A stretch of 64,000 bases of DNA from CAG-411 sp050875145 (GCA_050875145.1 JBNMLH010000012.1:48186-112185), one strand, 5' to 3'; positions 27,241-35,805 are shown, counted from the first letter of the stretch. The notes: generated from the letters alone by a model not told the origin. Program-made: numbers and translations.

Positions 27241-28182
27241 ATGATTTATACAATGACATTAAGTCCTGCTTTGGACTATATTATTTCAATTGAAAATTTC
27301 AATAAAGATACCGTAAATCGCAATGAAAAAGAAGAAGTATTTGTGGGGGGAAAAGGAATCAATGTGTCGCAGGTGCTTAAAAATTTAGATATTGAAAATG
27401 TGGCACTAGGTTTTGTCGCTGGTTTTACAGGAGAAAAGATTGAGCGAGATTTGGCAGAGTATGGATGTTTTGTAGATTTTGTACATTTAAGACAAGGCAT
27501 GTCACGTATTAACATTAAAATTAAAGGTGGCAGTGGTGTATTAAATGAAAAAAGAGAAACCGAGATTAATGGTATGGGACCAAGTGTGCCACAGGACAAG
27601 CTTGTTCAATTATTTGAAAGATTAGATCAGATTAGTACAAATGATATTTTGGTATTGGCAGGAAGTGCAATGGCAAGTCTTCCAGATGACATCTATGTAC
27701 AAATTATAGAACATTTGAAAGATAAAAAGATTCGAGTTGTATTGGATGCAGAAAAACATTTGTTATTGCAGGTATTACCATACCATCCATTCCTGATTAA
27801 GCCAAACCGAAAGGAACTGGCAGAAGCCTGTGATGTAAAGGTAGAAGATATTAAGACACAGGATGATGTGATTAAGTATGCAAAACAGCTTCAGGAAATT
27901 GGAGCTAGAAATGTACTGGTTTCTCTTGCAGAGGATGGTGCAGTATTACTTTTAGAAGATGGTACCGTATATAGCAAGAAGGCGCCAAAAGGAGAACTTG
28001 TAGACGGTGTAGGTGCAGGAAACTCTATGATTGCTGGATTTATTGCAGGTTTTATGGAAAATGAAGACTATCAAAAAGCATTTGATATGGCATTAGCAGC
28101 AGGTTCTGCCTGCGCATTCCGCGAAGGACTTCCAACCAGTGTGGATATTGCAAAAATGTATGACGTTGTAAAGAAAATGTAA
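27241..28182 (+). CDS. PfkB-family hexose-phosphate kinase (1-phosphofructokinase/tagatose-6-P kinase type)
   Basis: The start at 27241 (MIYTMTLSPALDYIISI, the typical opening) has GGAGGAG 8 nt upstream; the GTG at 27217 also has a ribosome site (GGAGGAAGA) but adds eight unlikely residues. PfkB motifs: VGGKGINVSQVLKNL near the N-terminus and LVDGVGAGNSMIAGF near the C-terminus. The catalytic Asp of the usual GAGDS is Asn (residue 261). About 313 aa. No phosphotransferase-system genes adjoin, so the sugar is uncertain: fructose-1-P and tagatose-6-P are the usual family choices. Confidence 0.85.
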   Translation: MIYTMTLSPALDYIISIENFNKDTVNRNEKEEVFVGGKGINVSQVLKNLDIENVALGFVAGFTGEKIERDLAEYGCFVDFVHLRQGMSRINIKIKGGSGVLNEKRETEINGMGPSVPQDKLVQLFERLDQISTNDILVLAGSAMASLPDDIYVQIIEHLKDKKIRVVLDAEKHLLLQVLPYHPFLIKPNRKELAEACDVKVEDIKTQDDVIKYAKQLQEIGARNVLVSLAEDGAVLLLEDGTVYSKKAPKGELVDGVGAGNSMIAGFIAGFMENEDYQKAFDMALAAGSACAFREGLPTSVDIAKMYDVVKKM

Positions 28183-28293
28183 TAAAAAGATTTGATGACC
28201 CTGTTTTACTTTGTAAAGAGCGAAATGGGGTCTATTTTACTTTATAGGAAGGTTACAGTTCAGAGAAAGTATAGTTTGCAAGTGCGGTTTCTC

Positions 28294-28322
28294 TTGTATG
28301 AAAAGAGAAGGAATGCTATACT
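28294..28322 (+). promoter_or_regulatory. Promoter of glyA
   Basis: TTGTAT (28294-28299), 17 nt, TATACT (28317-28322), with an extended -10 TG (TGCTATACT). Confidence 0.7.
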
Positions 28323-28380
28323 ATAGTAAACAGTAAGGTATGTATGATGCTGTTACAAATAAAATGATGGAGGAAATAGT

Positions 28381-29619
28381 ATGTACGCATTTGACGAAGT
28401 AAAGAATTATGATCCGGAAATTGCAAAAGCAATTGAGCAGGAGACACAGAGACAGAATGACCATATTGAATTGATTGCGTCTGAAAATTTTGTTAGTAAG
28501 GCTGTTATGTCTGCTATGGGAAGCACCTTAACAAACAAATATGCAGAAGGGTATCCGGGAAAGAGATACTATGGTGGTTGTGAATATGTAGATGTTGTGG
28601 AAGATTTAGCAAGAGATCGTGCGATGAAATTATTTGGATGCACGTATGCAAATGTTCAGCCACATTCTGGTGCACAGGCAAATATGGCAGTATTTTTCTG
28701 TCTTTTAAAACCAGGTGATACTATTATGGGAATGAATCTGGATCATGGTGGACATTTGACACATGGAAGCCCTGTCAATATGTCAGGAAGCTATTTCAAT
28801 GTAGTTCCATATGGTGTAAATGATGAAGGATTTATTGATTATGATGAATTTGAAAGAAAAGCATTAGAATGCAAACCAAAGTTAATTGTAGCTGGAGCCA
28901 GTGCATATGCAAGAAAGATTGATTTCAAGCGTTTCCGTGAAGTTGCAGATAAAGTGGGAGCATTTTTAATGGTGGATATGGCACATATTGCAGGTCTTGT
29001 GGCAGCAGGATTGCACGAAAGCCCAATTCCTTATGCACATGTGACAACAACTACTACACATAAGACACTTCGTGGACCAAGAGGTGGTATGATTTTATCC
29101 AGCAAGGAATTTGCAGAGGAGCATAAATTAAACAAGGCAGTATTTCCAGGAATCCAAGGTGGTCCTTTGATGCATGTAATCGCAGCAAAAGCAGTATGCT
29201 TGAAAGAAGCATTACAGCCGGAATTTAAAACATATGCTCAAAATATCATTGACAATGCACAGGCATTGGCAAATGGGTTGATGAAACGTGGATTTAATAT
29301 TGTATCTGGTGGAACAGATAACCATTTAATGCTTGTTGACTTAAGAAGCAAAGGTGTAACTGGAAAGGAAGCAGAAAAATTATTGGATGCAGCAAATATT
29401 ACATGCAATAAGAATACGATTCCAAATGATCCAGAGAAACCATTTGTAACAAGTGGAATCCGTCTTGGAACAGCAGCCGTTACTTCCAGAGGAATGAATA
29501 CAGCAGATATGGATGTGATTGCAGAAGCAATTGCAATGGTTATTGAGAATGTAGATGCCAATAAGGAAAAAGCAATGGCAATGATTAAAGAATTAACAGA
29601 TAAGCATCCGTTATATTAA
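28381..29619 (+). CDS. glyA: Serine hydroxymethyltransferase
   Basis: PLP enzyme that interconverts serine and glycine and charges tetrahydrofolate with a one-carbon unit. 412 aa. Substrate and PLP motifs: HIELIASENFVS, NKYAEGYPGKRYYGG, VQPHSGAQAN, VDMAHIAGL and the PLP lysine in TTTTHKTLRGPRGG. Ribosome site GGAGG. Monocistronic by its own promoter. Confidence 0.97.
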   Translation: MYAFDEVKNYDPEIAKAIEQETQRQNDHIELIASENFVSKAVMSAMGSTLTNKYAEGYPGKRYYGGCEYVDVVEDLARDRAMKLFGCTYANVQPHSGAQANMAVFFCLLKPGDTIMGMNLDHGGHLTHGSPVNMSGSYFNVVPYGVNDEGFIDYDEFERKALECKPKLIVAGASAYARKIDFKRFREVADKVGAFLMVDMAHIAGLVAAGLHESPIPYAHVTTTTTHKTLRGPRGGMILSSKEFAEEHKLNKAVFPGIQGGPLMHVIAAKAVCLKEALQPEFKTYAQNIIDNAQALANGLMKRGFNIVSGGTDNHLMLVDLRSKGVTGKEAEKLLDAANITCNKNTIPNDPEKPFVTSGIRLGTAAVTSRGMNTADMDVIAEAIAMVIENVDANKEKAMAMIKELTDKHPLY

Positions 29620-29636
29620 GAATATTAAAAAAGTTG

Positions 29637-29721
29637 TTGACAAATTGTTTCACATGGATATAATAATAATTGTAAACGACGAAGGCGTCTTGAACAAAAG
29701 GTTCAAGGCGCTATTTTTTTT
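29637..29721 (+). ncRNA. Candidate tiny RNA: consensus promoter directly abutting a terminator
   Basis: TTGACA (29637-29642), 16 nt, TATAAT (29659-29664) is among the best promoters in the window. An intrinsic terminator starts about 20 nt after the -10: GCGTCTTGAAC (29685-29695) / GTTCAAGGCGC (29701-29711), with one G:U, then a run of eight T. Transcription would yield an RNA of about 50 nt holding little but the hairpin. The stem also serves as terminator for glyA. Confidence 0.5.
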
Positions 29722-30009
29722 GCAATATGTACAGAAAGTGTGCATAGTGAAAAAATGAGAAATTCGCAAACCGTATTTCTCACCGATTTTATATTGTTTG
29801 AAGCAAATAGAAAGACAGAATAAAATTCGGGAAATAAAATCTGCAGTTTTTATCTATTAGTTTACACAGAAGCAGGCCACTTCTGAACAGAGAACATATT
29901 GGATGCGAACGGTAAATATAAGAAGTTCATGCCGCTTCGTAAAAAGTATTCGTGTACATAAGAAAATTCTTGTATAAAAGAATACAGAAATTGGTAGGAG
30001 GGTCAAATT
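29722..30009 (+). other. Leader region of the ammonium transporter gene
   Basis: About 290 nt without coding sequence. It holds a perfect 8-bp stem TGAGAAAT (29756-29763) / ATTTCTCA (29775-29782) and a shorter AGAAG/CTTCT stem near 29868-29885. No clear promoter or known nitrogen-regulator box was recognised. Confidence 0.45.
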
Positions 30010-31770
30010 ATGGATATAGATAGCATTTTAAAAACGGTAGATAGTGAGATGTTTGGTATCTGGTTTTTAATAGGTGCAGCATTGGTATTCTGGATGCAGG
30101 CTGGATTTGCCATGGTGGAAACGGGTTTCACCAGAGCAAAAAATGCTGGTAACATCATTATGAAGAACCTGATGGATTTTTGTATCGGTACAGTGGTATT
30201 TATTATCATTGGTTCCAGTTTATTACTTGGAGAAGATATGCTAGGTTTTATAGGAAAGCCTGGATTTGATTTATTAACCGCTTATGATGGCTTTGATTTT
30301 TCAAGTTTTGTATTTAACTTAGTATTTTGTGCTACAACCGCAACAATCGTTTCCGGTGCCATGGCAGAGAGAACAAAGTTCCTTTCTTATTGTGTATATT
30401 CAGCAGTGATTTCTGCATTGGTTTATCCAATTGAAGCACATTGGATTTGGGCACCTGATGGAAATGGTTGGTTAGCACAGAGAGGTTTCCACGATTTTGC
30501 AGGTTCTTGTGCCATTCATATGGTAGGTGGTATTGCAGCGTTAGTAGGAGCTAAAATTTTAGGACCACGTATTGGTAAGTTTGAGAGAGATAAAAATGGA
30601 AAAGTAACAAAGGTAAATGCATTCCCTGGACATAATATTCCACTTGGAGCACTTGGTGTATTTATTCTTTGGTTTGGCTGGTATGGATTTAATGGTGCTG
30701 CCGCAACAAGTATTGCACAGTTAGGTTCTATCTTTTTAACAACAACAGTAGCACCAGCAGTAGCAACTGTAGTATGTATGATATTTACTTGGGTTAAATA
30801 TGGAAAGCCAGATGTATCTATGTGTTTAAATGCATCTTTGGCAGGTTTGGTTGCAATTACAGCATCTTGTGATGTGACAGATTGTGTTGGAGCAATTGTA
30901 ATTGGAGCTGTAGCAGGTTTATTGGTAGTATTTGGTGTATGGTTATTAGATTACAAGCTTCATATTGATGACCCAGTTGGAGCTGTGGCAGTACATATGA
31001 TGAATGGTATCTGGGGAACAATTGCAGTTGGTTTATTTGCTACTTCTAGTGCACCTGGATGTCAGGATTTGCTTGACAGTGGTAGTTTGGCTGGCGAAGG
31101 TTTATTCTACGGTGGTGGATTTACACAGCTTGGAACACAGTTGCTTGGTTTTGTAACGGTAGGTGCATGGGCAGCCATTTGTATGACAATTGTATTTTCT
31201 GTTATTAAAGCAACCATTGGACTTCGTGCATCAAAGGAAGAAGAAATTCTTGGTTTGGATATGACAGAACATGGACTTGCAACAAGTTATGCAGGATTTG
31301 AAACATCCGCTTCTGAATTAGAGATTAACTATGATGATGTGGTTTCTATGGGAACAGAAAGCATGGAAACAGCAGTACCGGCTATGGTACAGACTTCCGA
31401 TTTACCAGAGGAAAAGAAGATTACAAAGGTAGATATTATTGTAAAGCAGGAAAAGTTCGAGAAGTTAAAGAAGGCAATGAACCAGATTGGAGTTTCTGGT
31501 ATGACAGTAACACAGGTATTAGGTTGTGGTACACAAAAGGGTGCACCAGAATATTATCGTGGTGTTCCAATTGAAATGCAGTTATTACCTAAGGTTCAAG
31601 TAGAGATGGTAGTTTCTAAGGTTCCTGTAACAGATGTCATCGAAACTGCCAGAAAAGTGCTTTACACTGGACATATCGGTGATGGTAAGATATTTGTCTA
31701 TGATGTAGAAAATGTTGTAAAGGTTCGTACTGGTGAGCAGGGATATGATGCATTACAGGGCGAAAATTAG
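30010..31770 (+). CDS. Ammonium channel Amt fused to a C-terminal PII (GlnK-like) domain
   Basis: Eleven-helix Amt channel (residues 1-410) joined to a complete PII domain (about 470-586). The pore twin histidines are H170 (GSCAIHMVGG) and H329 (GAVAVHMMNG). The PII part has KVDIIVKQEKFEKLKKAM, the T-loop start GCGTQKGAPEYYRGVP and the nucleotide-binding TGHIGDGKIFVYDV...KVRTGEQG. The position of the uridylylated Tyr51 is Ile521, so GlnD-type uridylylation looks impossible. In most bacteria GlnK is separate and blocks Amt reversibly; here regulator and channel are one chain, joined by a linker of about 50 residues (411-465). Confidence 0.93.
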   Translation: MDIDSILKTVDSEMFGIWFLIGAALVFWMQAGFAMVETGFTRAKNAGNIIMKNLMDFCIGTVVFIIIGSSLLLGEDMLGFIGKPGFDLLTAYDGFDFSSFVFNLVFCATTATIVSGAMAERTKFLSYCVYSAVISALVYPIEAHWIWAPDGNGWLAQRGFHDFAGSCAIHMVGGIAALVGAKILGPRIGKFERDKNGKVTKVNAFPGHNIPLGALGVFILWFGWYGFNGAAATSIAQLGSIFLTTTVAPAVATVVCMIFTWVKYGKPDVSMCLNASLAGLVAITASCDVTDCVGAIVIGAVAGLLVVFGVWLLDYKLHIDDPVGAVAVHMMNGIWGTIAVGLFATSSAPGCQDLLDSGSLAGEGLFYGGGFTQLGTQLLGFVTVGAWAAICMTIVFSVIKATIGLRASKEEEILGLDMTEHGLATSYAGFETSASELEINYDDVVSMGTESMETAVPAMVQTSDLPEEKKITKVDIIVKQEKFEKLKKAMNQIGVSGMTVTQVLGCGTQKGAPEYYRGVPIEMQLLPKVQVEMVVSKVPVTDVIETARKVLYTGHIGDGKIFVYDVENVVKVRTGEQGYDALQGEN

Positions 31771-31899
31771 AGTTTGATTTTATTAGTTTAGATTTGTTTT
31801 GATATTACAAAATTGCTCTTACACAGGAATGTCGTAAGACAAAACATTAGGCATGGAATGTTTACCCTCCTGTATAAGATAAATGGGCTGTGAAAGCCA

Positions 31900-31935
31900 C
31901 AAAAGAGACGCTATGGCATGGAGCGTCTCTTTTTG
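31900..31935 (+). terminator. Intrinsic terminator after amt
   Basis: CAAAAGAGACGCT (31900-31912) / AGCGTCTCTTTTTG (31922-31935): a 13-bp stem with a T run. Confidence 0.85.
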
Positions 31936-32050
31936 TGCATCCTGCCCCTTGTAACAATGGAAAAAAGCAAGTACAATAAAGATAGATAATCTAGTAGCGA
32001 GTTTTTGGGTATGCTACTATAGCAAGAAAAATGCAGGAGGTCAAATTATT

Positions 32051-32200
32051 ATGAGAGAGGAAGACGCAAAAGTGATAGACGTGAAAATTGATGTGACAAA
32101 AATTGTAAAATATGTATGCATTACAGGAGCTGCAATTGTAGGGATTATATTTGGAAGTAAATGTATCAGAAGTTTTAGTAAGACAGGAAAAGGTGAATAA
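32051..32200 (+). CDS. Small single-pass membrane protein, 49 aa
   Basis: MREEDAKVIDVKIDV, one hydrophobic helix (YVCITGAAIVGIIFG), then a short basic tail ending TGKGE. AGGAGG lies 10 nt before the ATG. No family recognised. It stands alone, after the amt terminator and before a convergent gene. The good ribosome site and amphipathic layout make it plausible as a real small protein. Confidence 0.55.
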   Translation: MREEDAKVIDVKIDVTKIVKYVCITGAAIVGIIFGSKCIRSFSKTGKGE

Positions 32201-32347
32201 AAGTATCCTACATTTTCAATTGTGATGCTAACAAAGGTTCCTATGTTTCATAGAAGCCTTGGGGACTTAATGATTGCGATAATTCCAGAAATGCGTAAAG
32301 TAGTTTTGGGTAGTCAAGCAGTGTAAAAGTTGAAATTGTTTATAGGA

Positions 32348-32380
32348 AAACAGCCAGATGATAAATTCGTCTGGCTGTTT
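32348..32380. terminator. Hairpin between convergent genes
   Basis: AAACAGCCAGA (32348-32357) / TCTGGCTGTTT (32370-32380). On the minus strand it is followed by TTTTCC and fits as the terminator of the beta-helix gene; it is weaker for the plus strand. Confidence 0.6.
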
Positions 32381-32390
32381 CTTATCGTCC

Positions 32391-33056
32391 TTATTGTTTT
32401 TGCACCACTTCATTCTTATTTTTATAAATAGAATGTGCATTTACATAGCCCCTAACCATAGAAAGTGGATAAATATTGGATTCTTTTCCGATGATCGTAC
32501 CGGGATTTAGTACACTATTGCAGCCTACTTCTACGTGGTCACCTAAGATAGCTCCCATTTTCTTTAACTTTGTTTCTACTTTGCCTTCCTCTGTAAGAAT
32601 AGTGACCAATGTTTTATCGGATTTTACATTAGAAGTAATAGAACCAGCACCCATATGTGATTTATAACCTAAAATAGAGTCACCTACATAATTATAATGT
32701 GGAACCTGTACTTTATTAAATAGTAACACATTCTTTAATTCTGTAGAATTTCCTACAACAGCCCCTTCCCCAACGATGGCATTGCCACGAATAAAGGCAC
32801 AATGGCGAATTTCTGCATCTTTTCCAATAATGGCAGGTCCATTAATAAAAGCAGTGGGTGCAACTTTGGCAGATTTTGCAATCCATACATTTTCACCACG
32901 TTTTTCGTATTCCTCTGCAGGAAGGGTAGCACCAAGACTAAGAATAAAATCACTGATTTTTGGTAAAACTTCCCAAGGATAAGTAGTGTCATCAAAAATA
33001 GCTGCTGCGATGGTTTCTGAAAATGTGAATAATGTTTTGTTTTCTAATTGTTTCAT
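32391..33056 (-). CDS. Left-handed beta-helix (hexapeptide-repeat) protein, acyltransferase/uridyltransferase-like
   Basis: 221 aa from the ATG at 33056 (AAAGGA upstream; the TTG at 33065 is less likely). After about 60 residues, imperfect hexapeptide repeats form a left-handed beta-helix (VWIAKSAKVAPTAFINGP, IGKDAEIRHCAFIRGNAIV, IGKESNIYPLSMVRG). This layout resembles the C-terminal half of GlmU-like sugar nucleotidyl/acetyl transferases, without a nucleotidyltransferase domain. The acceptor is not deducible; UDP-N-acetylglucosamine pyrophosphorylase is a common but unsafe annotation for this family. Confidence 0.78.
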   Translation of the reverse strand: MKQLENKTLFTFSETIAAAIFDDTTYPWEVLPKISDFILSLGATLPAEEYEKRGENVWIAKSAKVAPTAFINGPAIIGKDAEIRHCAFIRGNAIVGEGAVVGNSTELKNVLLFNKVQVPHYNYVGDSILGYKSHMGAGSITSNVKSDKTLVTILTEEGKVETKLKKMGAILGDHVEVGCNSVLNPGTIIGKESNIYPLSMVRGYVNAHSIYKNKNEVVQKQ

Positions 33057-33090
33057 GTGAATCAATCCTTTCTTTTTTATAGTTTATAAA

Positions 33091-33180
33091 AGAGCAAGAA
33101 AACCCACTGCCTTTAGGCGGTGGGTGCTCTTGTGCGAGGTGCGGGGTTCAAGCCCCGTACCTCGTAAGGCACGCAGTGCC
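33091..33180. repeat. Cluster of three GC-rich hairpins downstream of topB
   Basis: Stem 1: AGAGC plus ACCCACTGCC (33102-33111) / GGCGGTGGGT (33116-33125) plus GCTCT. Stem 2: CGAGGTGCGGGG (33135-33146) / CCCCGTACCTCG (33153-33164) with loop TTCAAG. Stem 3: GGCAC (33168-33172) / GTGCC (33176-33180). The base composition is strikingly GC-rich against its surroundings. Stem 1 looks like the end hairpins of IS200/IS605 elements, but no transposase is here. Confidence 0.6.
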
Positions 33181-33184
33181 GCTT

Positions 33185-33228
33185 TTATATGAGCAAGTAG
33201 CAACGCGGATTGCGAATATCCTTGACGT
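33185..33228. repeat. 44-nt direct repeat, copy 1 (topB 3' side)
   Basis: Matches copy 2 at 35418-35461 in 42 of 44 positions (TTATATGAGCAAGTAGCAA start, ATTGCGAATATCCTTGAC near the end). It lies just beyond the topB stop codon. Read on the plus strand it would spell EQVATRIANILD, a possible coding relic. Confidence 0.8.
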
Positions 33229-33231
33229 TGA

Positions 33232-35277
33232 TTATTTCGATTTTTTATTCTTGCTAGTATAGTATTGTGCGGACTGATCAAAAAGAGCTTTTAACATATA
33301 TTGATTTCTTGCTCCTTTTACCCAGTTTACGTTCTTGGTAACAAAATGATTTAATTTTACCATATATTCATCTGGTGTGATGTCCCCGTCAGCAACATAG
33401 GTCAAGCCTTTTTCCCAGCTTGCAGTCAATTCTGGATTCAGTAAAGCACGAATAGAAGAATTTACTACATCAAAAATCATTTCTCCAAGCTGTGTCGGCG
33501 TAATAATCTGCGTTTTTTTGTTCAAATTAATATAGCCAATCTTAAAAAGTTTATTTAAGATTTCGGCTCTGGTAGCACTGGTTCCGATACCGCTACCTTT
33601 AATTTGTGCACGTAAATCTTCATCTTCAATCAGTTGTCCTGCATTTTCCATTGCTAAAATCATGGAACCGGAATTGTAACGCTTTGGAGGAGAGGTTTCG
33701 CCCTCTTTTATCTGCAATTCTTCTACTGGGATAGTAGTCCCTTTTTTTAAGGCAGAAATCGCATCGACCAGTGAAGCATCAAAACTTTCTTCTTCCTCAC
33801 CCTCTTTGTCATTTTTCTTCTTTTTATCAAAAAAGGAAAAAGGGGTTACTTTTAAATACCCTTCTTTTACCAAAATTTTGGAGGAAGTAAAAAATGCTTC
33901 TTTTTTATCTGCAACTTCTAAGTAATCCATAGTAGCAGTAATACTGATTTTCTGGTATTCTGCAGCAGGGAAGAAAATACTTAAGAAACGACGGACAATG
34001 ACTTCATAGACCTTTGCTGCGGTGGGAGGTAAGGCGTTTAATGCACCAAAACCTTGACCGGTTGGAATAATGGCATAATGGTCTGTAATTTGTTTGTCAT
34101 TTACATACCTTGTCTTTTCAAGACCCTGATAATACTTGCCATTTAAAATTTCCTCTGCAAAAGGACGAATCATGGAAAAATTTCTTAAACCGCTGATATT
34201 TTTTGTGATTTCTTTACTAACGGCAGTAGATAGTACACGGGCATCCGTTCTTGGATAGGTGACCAGTTTTTTTTCATATAAAGATTGGGTAATTTTTAAG
34301 GTTTCGTCGGGACTGATTTTAAACAATTTGGAGCATACATTTTGTAACTCTGCCAAATTGAATAATAGAGGCGGATTTTTCTTTTCTTTTTTCTTTTCGA
34401 TTTTGGTAATGGTAGCTTCTAATGGTAGCTTTTTCGATAAATCATCGATTAACTTTTGTGCATCCTCTTTCTTTTTGAAACCATTTTCTTTGTAAAGAGC
34501 AGGAGAATTAAAATAAAGAGAACCTTCTATACTTCTCCATTCACCCTGAAATGTTTTACCAGAGGCATTAAGTCCGGCTAAAACACGATAAAAAGGTGTT
34601 TTTACGAAAGCTCGGATTTCTCGCTCTCGTCTGACAACCATACCCAGTACACAAGTCATTACCCGACCGACAGAGATAGCTCCTTTTTGTGTGCCATTCA
34701 AATAATCGCGTACCTGATATCCGTATTTTAAAGTTAATACTCTGGAAAAGTTGATTCCCATTAAATAATCTTCTTTTGCTCTAAGATAAGCAGAGGCAGA
34801 AAGATTGTCATAGGAAGATAATGGTTTTGCCTCGCGAATACCTCGAAGAATTTCTTCTTCCGTTTGCGAATCAATCCACACACGCCTTTTATCTTTTGTG
34901 GCAGGAACCGCAGCAAGTTGGTCCACCAAACGATAGATATATTCTCCTTCTCGCCCTGAGTCCGTACAGACATAAATGGTAGAAACATCCTCCCGATTTA
35001 AAAGCCCTTTTACAATCTCAAATTGTTTTTGAACGGCGGGGATTACTTCATATAAATAAGTATCAGGAAGAAAGGGAATGGTATCGTAGGACCATTTTTT
35101 CAGAGAAGCATCATAGACTTCGGGATAACTCATAGTTACCAGATGACCAACACACCAGGTAACGATGGAGTCCTCAGATTCCAGATACCCGTCTTTTCTT
35201 TTTCCGTTTATTTTCAGTGCTTTGGCAAATTCTTGCGCTACACTAGGTTTTTCTGCAATGTATACACTTTTAGACAT
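33232..35277 (-). CDS. topB: DNA topoisomerase III (type IA)
   Basis: Relaxes and decatenates DNA through a 5'-phosphotyrosine. The TOPRIM domain starts at VYIAEKPSVAQEFA, with the acidic metal site in CTDSGREGEYIYRLV. The catalytic Tyr lies in KLVTYPRTDARVL, and ISVGRVMTCVLG is the gate/hinge region. 681 aa, a compact TopB without C-terminal zinc fingers; it ends in a basic tail KNKKSK. The gene is framed by two copies of a 44-nt repeat and by hairpins, suggesting a unit that may have moved. Such TopB genes are common on integrative elements as well as chromosomes. Confidence 0.93.
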   Translation of the reverse strand: MSKSVYIAEKPSVAQEFAKALKINGKRKDGYLESEDSIVTWCVGHLVTMSYPEVYDASLKKWSYDTIPFLPDTYLYEVIPAVQKQFEIVKGLLNREDVSTIYVCTDSGREGEYIYRLVDQLAAVPATKDKRRVWIDSQTEEEILRGIREAKPLSSYDNLSASAYLRAKEDYLMGINFSRVLTLKYGYQVRDYLNGTQKGAISVGRVMTCVLGMVVRREREIRAFVKTPFYRVLAGLNASGKTFQGEWRSIEGSLYFNSPALYKENGFKKKEDAQKLIDDLSKKLPLEATITKIEKKKEKKNPPLLFNLAELQNVCSKLFKISPDETLKITQSLYEKKLVTYPRTDARVLSTAVSKEITKNISGLRNFSMIRPFAEEILNGKYYQGLEKTRYVNDKQITDHYAIIPTGQGFGALNALPPTAAKVYEVIVRRFLSIFFPAAEYQKISITATMDYLEVADKKEAFFTSSKILVKEGYLKVTPFSFFDKKKKNDKEGEEEESFDASLVDAISALKKGTTIPVEELQIKEGETSPPKRYNSGSMILAMENAGQLIEDEDLRAQIKGSGIGTSATRAEILNKLFKIGYINLNKKTQIITPTQLGEMIFDVVNSSIRALLNPELTASWEKGLTYVADGDITPDEYMVKLNHFVTKNVNWVKGARNQYMLKALFDQSAQYYTSKNKKSK

Positions 35278-35362
35278 AAAATTTGTACATCCCTTACTGT
35301 TGTTTGTTCTATTTTAAAAAACAATATTATAGTAGAATATCGTTCTAATTATAGCAGTAATA

Positions 35363-35390
35363 CTAAGGATTCACAAGGGAGAATCCTTAG
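35363..35390. repeat. Perfect hairpin upstream of topB
   Basis: CTAAGGATTC (35363-35372) / GAATCCTTAG (35381-35390), a 10-bp stem with an 8-nt loop, about 85 nt upstream of topB and 28 nt before repeat copy 2. Confidence 0.7.
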
Positions 35391-35417
35391 AAAACCCATG
35401 GAAGGCAGGAGTAGGAG

Positions 35418-35461
35418 TTATATGAGCAAGTAGCAAAGCGGATTGCGAATATCCTTGACAT
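35418..35461. repeat. 44-nt direct repeat, copy 2 (topB 5' side)
   Basis: Same orientation as copy 1 at 33185-33228; the two differences are C/A at position 20 and G/A at position 43. The plus-strand reading would be EQVAKRIANILD. Confidence 0.8.
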
Positions 35462-35555
35462 GTAGGAGTAGAGGAAGAATACTATGAGAAAAAGGCACTG
35501 TAATTGAAGCAAAAATAAAGGTCCGTTTTCAAGGCTTATGTATCTGGAAAAAGAC

Positions 35556-35584
35556 TTGTATTAACAAAAAAATTGTATTATAAT
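35556..35584 (+). promoter_or_regulatory. Promoter of ferredoxin gene
   Basis: TTGTAT (35556-35561), 17 nt, TATAAT (35579-35584). Confidence 0.75.
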
Positions 35585-35616
35585 TCGGGTATAAGTAAAA
35601 AAAGGAGGATAAAACT

Positions 35617-35784
35617 ATGGCATTTGTAATTTCTGATTCATGCATTTCATGCGGAAGCTGTGCTGGAGAATGTCCAGTAAATGCAATCGCAGAAGGAGAT
35701 GGAAAATTCGAAATTGATGAAGCATCATGCATTTCATGTGGTACATGCGCTGGTGTCTGTCCAGTAGGAGCAATTTCAGAATAA
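35617..35784 (+). CDS. 2[4Fe-4S] bacterial-type ferredoxin
   Basis: 55-aa electron carrier of clostridial anaerobic metabolism. Two cluster-binding motifs, SCISCGSCAGECPVNAI and SCISCGTCAGVCPVGAI, each C-x2-C-x2-C-x3-C-P, are nearly identical, the usual internal duplication of this family. AAAGGAGGA precedes the ATG. Strong promoter and a very stable 3' hairpin; monocistronic. The likely partners, such as pyruvate-ferredoxin oxidoreductase or hydrogenase, lie outside the window. Confidence 0.96.
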   Translation: MAFVISDSCISCGSCAGECPVNAIAEGDGKFEIDEASCISCGTCAGVCPVGAISE

Positions 35785-35805
35785 TCCGTAAGCACGAAGC
35801 CGTGC

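Noticed and set aside
28196..28245. Terminator after the PfkB gene (GACCC/GGGTC)
   Set aside because: Only five outer pairs, a long unpaired interior and a broken T run, so it was not listed.
33135..33164. tRNA-like T-arm (GGTTCAAGCC) suggesting a tRNA fragment or attachment site
   Set aside because: Best pairing gives a 6-nt loop with a 12-bp stem, not a 5-bp stem with a 7-nt T-loop; no anticodon or D arm is nearby.
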